From: an uncultured Muribaculaceae bacterium | Lineage (GTDB): Bacteria > Bacteroidota > Bacteroidia > Bacteroidales > Muribaculaceae | Reading direction: 5' to 3' | DNA: 64,000 bases | Assembly (NCBI GenBank): GCA_910587185.1 | Contig: CAJULY010000002.1 | Span: 124,001-188,000, forward strand | In this document: in pieces, positions 58,802 to 64,000 of the stretch | Position numbering within the stretch: the first letter of the stretch is position 1 | How the letters are laid out: every line of letters begins with the position of its first letter | The notes under the pieces: generated by a model | Database searches by the model: none | Seen by the model: only the letters and a program-made list of their open reading frames with translations | Told to the model about the DNA's origin: nothing | Program-made: the position numbers and the translations under genes

Positions 58802-59731
58802 TTAAATAATTATATTTCTAACCGCAGCAAGATATCCGGGAACAGAAGATGATTTTTTGATAGCTTTCCAGTTTCGCCGCCCGATTATTGTTTCAGAATA
58901 ATCCCAGAAAGGTTTCATTTTTTGCAATAAGTGGACTTCTCCGTTTAAAGTCTCGTCATAGTATTCGAATATATATTGATGAAAAGCGACCAGTTGCAGG
59001 AGAAGCTTAGCTCGCTCTATTTCATACCCGTTTCTGTACTCGTCAAAAATCGAAGGACGCATCAGCAAACCTCTTCCAACCATGATACCGATAATTTCGG
59101 GATAACGTCTCCTAATTACATCAATCTGATCTGGGGTAGTGATATCTCCATTGAAAATGACAGGGTTCGCAGATGTCAGGAGTATTCTTTCGAACTGCCT
59201 GATTTCAAGATCTCCGGAATACTGGTTTGCAGCGAGCCGCGGATGAACAGTCAACGCGGCTAATTTAGCTACATTGAGCAATGGCAATATGTTTTCCCAG
59301 TCCCGGATATTGTCTATCCCGGGACGCATTTTTACTGAAAATGATATTTCAGGGCGTTGGTGTATTTCCTGAACGACCTGTTTGATTATATCGGGACGGC
59401 GTAACAATCCTGCTCCACGGCCTCTATTTACCTGCGGCGGAAACGGACAGCCCATATTGAGATCTATCCGATGGAAGCCGGCTGAGACCAGCTCATCTGT
59501 AAGCGTGCGGAATTCATCGAGATCTTTGAATATTATCTGCGGGACTACGGTGTGGTTATCATTAAGAGGCGAAGTCAGGTCGCGCATGTCTTTCGGACGT
59601 GCGTGACCCTGTTCGAATCTGATAAATGGAGTATAGTATTCATCGGCACCTCCCGAGAGTCGGGCATGAAAATGTCTAAAAGGTGCTTCTGTATAGCCCT
59701 GCATCGGGGCCGCTATAAGTTTAAAGTCCAT
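58802..59731 (-). CDS. dus: tRNA-dihydrouridine synthase
   Basis: A 309-residue flavoprotein of the Dus family. The N-terminal AAPMQGYTEAPFRHF binds FMN. LNMGCPFPPQVNRGRGAGLL carries the conserved GCP segment, then VKMRPGI, LTVHPRLAANQYSG (HxR), VIFNGDI and IMVGRGLLMRP follow. It reduces uridines in tRNA; which of DusA/B/C is not decided. HPRLAANQY differs from the usual HGRTxxQxY. Its start overlaps the end of the macroglobulin gene by 11 bases, so the two are translated from one message. Confidence 0.9.
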   Translation of the reverse strand: MDFKLIAAPMQGYTEAPFRHFHARLSGGADEYYTPFIRFEQGHARPKDMRDLTSPLNDNHTVVPQIIFKDLDEFRTLTDELVSAGFHRIDLNMGCPFPPQVNRGRGAGLLRRPDIIKQVVQEIHQRPEISFSVKMRPGIDNIRDWENILPLLNVAKLAALTVHPRLAANQYSGDLEIRQFERILLTSANPVIFNGDITTPDQIDVIRRRYPEIIGIMVGRGLLMRPSIFDEYRNGYEIERAKLLLQLVAFHQYIFEYYDETLNGEVHLLQKMKPFWDYSETIIGRRNWKAIKKSSSVPGYLAAVRNIII

Positions 59732-62700
59732 AGGCGTTTATGATTGAGCCGGAAGAATGAGCTGTCAGTTGCGGAGCATATTGGCTCTGTATGGTAGCTA
59801 TTCCGGATGAGAATGTCCCGGCATTGTTCACCCACATCTCATAAGAGAGCAGATAAGTGCCCTTGGGCATATTGGAAATGAATATATTAGTGGTTTCATC
59901 GTTATTTTCGCGATAGAAGCATAGTCCCTCCGAGAAGATCGGCGATGGTAACTGCTCAACCGGTTCAAAACAAGCGGCCCGTTCATCGGATATGGCAACA
60001 TAATCCATTGCTCTGGAGGAACGTATAAGCAACTCTATCCTGACTCTGTCTCCGACAGCCAGGTCTTCAGCTTTTTCCCATTTGTCGCCTATCTGACGGT
60101 AAATGCGCTTTTCTATGCTCACGGCATCGCAGGATGATGGCCTGATATCCTTCATCGTTTGGGTGGATTGGGAATAAACCGCGCCCCATGCCGGAGTCAT
60201 ATCTGATTTGGCCACTGTCAGCGTTGATCCTGAGGGTTTCATGGAGGATATGTCGGTGCGGAAATATCCCAGCGTCTCTTCAACACGTGAAGGCTTTACT
60301 TCTGTCGAGCCGATCATGACTTTCGCCGGAGTCGCGGGAGATACCCATTTGGGAGAAGTCAGCAAAATAGAAACGGCGACGTCAGAAGCCGATTCGCTGT
60401 TGCCCCAGTTGCGAGCTTCTTTCTGGAGAATGAGCCATTGGCGTATCGCATCGACTTCTTTTCCATCGGGATTTATGAGATGGTATGCCTGAAGTGCCCG
60501 GCAGGTGAGCCGTAGCTGTGTCATAGAACCTCCGGCGAAGTCATCAAGTATAGGCCACCACATTCCTTTTGTGGGTGAAGTCTCTGCAAATTGCCTGAGC
60601 GATGCAAGCACTTGCGATGCGAGAGGCTTGTAACCGTGCCGGTAAAACAGCAGAGCTGCGGTCGTTTTGTCAATAAGGGATTTTTTCTTCCATGTAGATA
60701 CATACCGGCTGACGGTGGATGAGATGATGCTTGTAGATGTCAATGAGGGCTTGAAATCCGGCCAATAGTCGAGAAGCATCACATAACCCGTGAAATCGCT
60801 CTTAGGGTATTTTCTATAGCTTTTTTCGTTTTCAGTATGTATATATTTCAAAGCTGACGATATTACCGAATGCAATGTTTTGTCAGCGGGAAGGAAGCCG
60901 AGCTGATTCAAACGTCCGAGAATAGAGAGGGTCTGCTGTGTAGCCCATTCAGAAGATTTGTCATATTGGTTGATCCATGCCAATCCTCCGTTGCTTCGCT
61001 GGAGCTTTTTCAACAGAGCTATGTTCTTGTCATAGGTCTGACGAATATTTTTCTTATCGAAAAGCAAAGCCAGACGCTGCATGCGTTCCGTATCGCTACG
61101 GGCATCGAGCATCCAAGGAGTCGCTTGCAGCATAAATGTCTTGAGATCCGCGTTTCTTTCAAGCATGGAAACGAGCGTAGAATCACTCTTGTCTGATTGC
61201 AGCCACTCCTTAAGCGCAATCCTGACCTGAGGATAAGTCTGCATTATACCGTCTGCGACAGCTGCGGAGAATATTGCAGCGGCTGCATCGGGAGAAGTCC
61301 TGGCTTCTTTCGCGGAAATTCCAGGAAGAGCTGTGACGACATACCATGTCGGATTGTCGCAGTACTGCAGTGTTATTCTTGAAGCGGCAGGATAATCGGG
61401 GAGCTTCATTGAGAATGATGAAGAATCCGGCGATATGTAGAAAGGAGTTGTTTCAATGACGGGGGAAGAAGCTGGGAGAATCGGAATCAGCGCTTGTTCT
61501 CCATCAGAGAAATTTCCGTTGGTCGCTTTGACGCGAATACCGATAAAAGGCGAGTTTTCAGGTGCGGTAAGGGCAACTTGAACAATTTTGTTCTCATTGG
61601 CTGAAAGAACTAAAGCTGAGTCGAGCAATGTTGAGAATACTTTGTTTGTCAGAGGATCGAAAAGCTCGGCGATGACTTTTACGTCCTGTTGAACATCGGT
61701 ATTGTTCATGAGAGTCGAACTTATAGAGGCTTCATCTCCCGTTCTGAGGAATCGAGGAAGATTTGGCTGTACCATGATCGGCTTATTGGCCAGAATCTCT
61801 TTGTGGAAAGATGTGGAAATAAGATTGCGGTCATAAGCAAGAGCATTGAAACTCCACGTGGTATTTGCATTAGGAACAGTGAAAGAGTATGTCAGTTTAC
61901 CATTCTCATCAGTAGTAAGTTTGGGAGCGAAGAACGCGATAGGGGTATTTGTTTCGCGATACTCGAAGCTCTCTTTTTCCCTGACATCGGTTATTGGCAT
62001 ATCTCCGGAATCTTCTTCCTCGATCTCATCACTCTCTTTAACCGCTGCACCTGTAAGAGCAGATTTACGCATTGAACCGTAGCCTGTTACTACAACTTCG
62101 TCGAGCGCACTTTCTTCCTTGACCATCGGAGCAGCCATCTCATTTGCCACCTTGTCTTCAGATAGCTTAAGCCCTGAAACCGAGCCATAAAGCATAGTAG
62201 CACGGTATTTTGTCACGGGTGAGAAAGTCATGCCGTAGGTTTGCAATTGAGGAGTGACAATATCGATGCATTTGGACCAGTCGTATCGGTCGGAACTAAA
62301 TCCGGAATGATTATAGCCGAAAGATGGCGCACTGACATGGAGTGGACTTACGTAGGAGGTGTTGAAGCCTATTTCCCAAGAAGGAGCGGCAAGAACATCG
62401 AGGGCCTGATTATACATGTCAAGAACGACTGCCGAGCGGGTCCCGACAGAATCAATATCAAGGGTGCGGAATGTCCAGGTCTCTTCCTGGCCCGGAATGA
62501 GTCGGTCGCGGAAGGATTCCGTAAGGAAATTAAGCTTTTGCCGAGAATCGGCAACTTCAATGTCGATTCTGATATTTGATGTCATGAAATCTTTTACGGC
62601 AGAGAGATTCAGTGATGCGGATTCGGTCTTTTCGGGAAGATTTATCCTTATTTCATTCACACCTTTTTTCAGTTTAAGCCATTTACGCTCTATGCAGTTA

Positions 62701-64000
62701 CCTCGTGATTCGAGATAGTAGAGTGTATGTGTGTCATTTTCTTTGGCAAAAACTTTAATGTCGGTCTTGTTACCGTTGACAGTCAGAGCGTTTTTGCCGG
62801 GATACCACAACACATTATTGGAGGGAGAATAGTCGTCGTTATCGCGATAGATAATGAAGTTATCGATTGTCAGAGAATCAGCCGGGAGTTCCGTTGATTT
62901 GACAATCAGCCGGTATTCGTCACCATGTATTTTATTCCAATCGATGGAAGAACTTATCGGCCCGGAGATTATAGGCTTAGCGTCAGTTTCATTATATAAC
63001 GTATAGGACAGGCCGCATTCCACCGTTTTACCTTCGCTTGAAATGACTTTGAAATATGAGGAAAGATCAACAGGACGGCTCACTTCTATGTAGGCAGGAA
63101 GTGAAGAAACTATGGAGTAGCGGCTGCCGACATTGAAAGTTTCGGATTGCTGCTGGCTCTCCCCTGACATCGAGGTGACCGATATATTGGCGGAGAAAAG
63201 GCCTTCGGGAGCAGGCGAATTCTTAATCGCGTCCTTCTTGAGGATCATTTTGAAGGAACCGTCGGAATCGGTGGTGTCAGATAGAGAACAGAATTCAACT
63301 TCATTACTGCGATACCACCAACGGCCGGTTGAGACAGCAATAACAGCTTTTACTGCAGCATTAGCAACCGGTATGCCGGAGTAAGTAACAGCTTTTCCGG
63401 TCAAAGTCACATCGCCTTCAGCGGGCACACCTGAAGCGGGTGTGTCAAGGGCGATGTGGAAAGTAGGCATTTTGTAATCCGACACCATGAAACGGCGGAA
63501 GGCAATATGTCCGTTTTTATTGTCGCGGAGTGTGATCGAATATGATCCCGTCAGTTCTCCCTGCGGAATCAGGAATGTCCCGTCAATGCGCCCCCAGTCA
63601 TCGGTGACGGACTTAATCGTGTCAACGGCGACAGAATTAGCATTATACAATATAGCCGAAACTTCATCGCCTGAAGCGATACGATTGGCGAATTCACGCA
63701 TCTGATATATTATTCCACACCATTTGACTGTGTCGCCGGGTTGATAAATCGCAAGATCGGTATAGACGTTTCCCGAATAACGCCATTCATCTGTATCATG
63801 TCCCGACTTCCAATAATAAATGCTTGACGCTGCCATATCCTTGCCTTTTACCGGCTGCAGCATGCCTGAAGCCAAATCCCCAAGAGTAAGGAAACCTGAG
63901 GCATCGGTCACACCGAGATCTTTAGCCGAAGCTTTCCCATTTCGGCGGTTGTTTTCCGCCTTGAATTTTATAGAGGCCTTATCGACCGGGGCGCCCGTCA
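59721..64000 (-). CDS. Very large alpha-2-macroglobulin family protein carrying a SusC-plug-like motif (5' end outside window)
   Basis: At least 1,425 residues; the frame stays open to the right edge with the N-terminus beyond it. Beta-sandwich macroglobulin domains appear early (YWKSGHDTDEWRYSGNVY, YQPGDTVKWCGIIYQM) together with a carboxypeptidase-regulatory-like segment (GIPVANAAVKAVIAV). The A2M signature comes mid-protein (FFAPKLTTDENGKLTYSFTV, NANTTWSFNALAYD), then an all-helical thioester-type domain. That domain has no CxEQ thioester motif (the region reads GISAKEARTSPDA), so it cannot form the covalent trap of classical A2M. Just before the A2M signature is DEVVVTGYGSMRKSALTGA, nearly identical to the SusC TonB-receptor plug start. 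Likely an envelope protein; protease inhibition is unproven. Confidence 0.88.
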   Translation of the reverse strand, partial: TGAPVDKASIKFKAENNRRNGKASAKDLGVTDASGFLTLGDLASGMLQPVKGKDMAASSIYYWKSGHDTDEWRYSGNVYTDLAIYQPGDTVKWCGIIYQMREFANRIASGDEVSAILYNANSVAVDTIKSVTDDWGRIDGTFLIPQGELTGSYSITLRDNKNGHIAFRRFMVSDYKMPTFHIALDTPASGVPAEGDVTLTGKAVTYSGIPVANAAVKAVIAVSTGRWWYRSNEVEFCSLSDTTDSDGSFKMILKKDAIKNSPAPEGLFSANISVTSMSGESQQQSETFNVGSRYSIVSSLPAYIEVSRPVDLSSYFKVISSEGKTVECGLSYTLYNETDAKPIISGPISSSIDWNKIHGDEYRLIVKSTELPADSLTIDNFIIYRDNDDYSPSNNVLWYPGKNALTVNGNKTDIKVFAKENDTHTLYYLESRGNCIERKWLKLKKGVNEIRINLPEKTESASLNLSAVKDFMTSNIRIDIEVADSRQKLNFLTESFRDRLIPGQEETWTFRTLDIDSVGTRSAVVLDMYNQALDVLAAPSWEIGFNTSYVSPLHVSAPSFGYNHSGFSSDRYDWSKCIDIVTPQLQTYGMTFSPVTKYRATMLYGSVSGLKLSEDKVANEMAAPMVKEESALDEVVVTGYGSMRKSALTGAAVKESDEIEEEDSGDMPITDVREKESFEYRETNTPIAFFAPKLTTDENGKLTYSFTVPNANTTWSFNALAYDRNLISTSFHKEILANKPIMVQPNLPRFLRTGDEASISSTLMNNTDVQQDVKVIAELFDPLTNKVFSTLLDSALVLSANENKIVQVALTAPENSPFIGIRVKATNGNFSDGEQALIPILPASSPVIETTPFYISPDSSSFSMKLPDYPAASRITLQYCDNPTWYVVTALPGISAKEARTSPDAAAAIFSAAVADGIMQTYPQVRIALKEWLQSDKSDSTLVSMLERNADLKTFMLQATPWMLDARSDTERMQRLALLFDKKNIRQTYDKNIALLKKLQRSNGGLAWINQYDKSSEWATQQTLSILGRLNQLGFLPADKTLHSVISSALKYIHTENEKSYRKYPKSDFTGYVMLLDYWPDFKPSLTSTSIISSTVSRYVSTWKKKSLIDKTTAALLFYRHGYKPLASQVLASLRQFAETSPTKGMWWPILDDFAGGSMTQLRLTCRALQAYHLINPDGKEVDAIRQWLILQKEARNWGNSESASDVAVSILLTSPKWVSPATPAKVMIGSTEVKPSRVEETLGYFRTDISSMKPSGSTLTVAKSDMTPAWGAVYSQSTQTMKDIRPSSCDAVSIEKRIYRQIGDKWEKAEDLAVGDRVRIELLIRSSRAMDYVAISDERAACFEPVEQLPSPIFSEGLCFYRENNDETTNIFISNMPKGTYLLSYEMWVNNAGTFSSGIATIQSQYAPQLTAHSSGSIINAYGL
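62040..62111 (-). other. SusC/RagA-type TonB-plug motif inside the macroglobulin gene
   Basis: These codons spell ALDEVVVTGYGSMRKSALTG plus a few flanking residues. The sequence matches the LDEVVVxGYGTxKKxxLTGA start of the plug domain in SusC-like TonB-dependent receptors. An acidic, low-complexity stretch (KESDEIEEEDSGDMPIT) follows, and then the A2M domain; no further plug or barrel sequence is present. So it is an isolated motif, not a receptor. Confidence 0.85.

Overview
The window is a densely packed, housekeeping-rich chromosomal segment of a Bacteroidales bacterium. A gut lineage such as Muribaculaceae is my guess; the family is not proven. The order-level call rests on several things seen directly. 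The promoters have the Bacteroidetes form TTG-N20-TAnnTTTG. An RprX/RprY two-component pair, a bamD-rpoZ pair and many outer-membrane barrels with Bacteroidales character are present. A SusC-type 'DEVVVTGYG' motif occurs inside an alpha-2-macroglobulin. I see no tRNA or rRNA gene, CRISPR array, transposase, integrase or phage gene. No gap without a gene exceeds about 300 bases.

Region by region. (1) 1-5300, minus strand: a TPP-riboswitch-controlled thiamin operon, thiD-thiS-tenI-thiE-thiG-thiC-thiH, with thiH cut by the window edge. (2) 5.3-17.1 kb, minus strand: an RhlE-type DEAD-box helicase; a fucosidase-cutC-transglutaminase-like operon; a small DUF3127 protein with an SSB-like acidic tail; a WG-repeat protein; a porin; and grpE-dnaJ. 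(3) 17.2-26.9 kb: ispE diverging from dnaB, then a secreted leucine-rich-repeat protein, lepA, nhaA and rprX-rprY. (4) 27-35.9 kb: a META-domain lipoprotein diverging from a split chromate transporter pair plus folC; then ridA, a BrkB-family membrane protein with a winged-helix-like tail, rpsO, and bamD-rpoZ; then a PASTA protein and an RluA-type pseudouridine synthase. (5) 36-44.8 kb: acyltransferase, metallophosphoesterase, tex and a short folK, facing the minus-strand operon aroE-yeiH-comEC. (6) 44.8-50 kb: an AmgK-like kinase fused to a RapZ C-terminal domain, followed by murU; then a beta-barrel plus a Gate-domain membrane protein; then rpsP. (7) 50.2-64 kb: a FadL-type barrel with a Trp/Gly/Arg-rich secreted protein, an HdeD-like protein, mutS2, a FeoA-FeoB fusion, a dihydrouridine synthase, and a very large alpha-2-macroglobulin that runs off the right edge.

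How the genes fit together. The thi genes assemble both halves of thiamin under feedback by its product. AmgK and MurU together form the MurNAc-salvage route that returns MurNAc to UDP-MurNAc, bypassing de novo synthesis. Here the kinase carries a domain that in E. coli RapZ senses glucosamine-6-phosphate, so a feedback-controlled recycling kinase is a plausible reading. Its promoter is interleaved face to face with that of aroE.

The observations most worth following are the AmgK-RapZ-C fusion, the SusC-plug-like motif in the macroglobulin, the near-invariant 20-bp promoter spacing with several apparently leaderless genes, the transglutaminase-like protein with a second copy lacking its cysteine, the SSB-like tail on DUF3127, and the Trp-rich surface protein.
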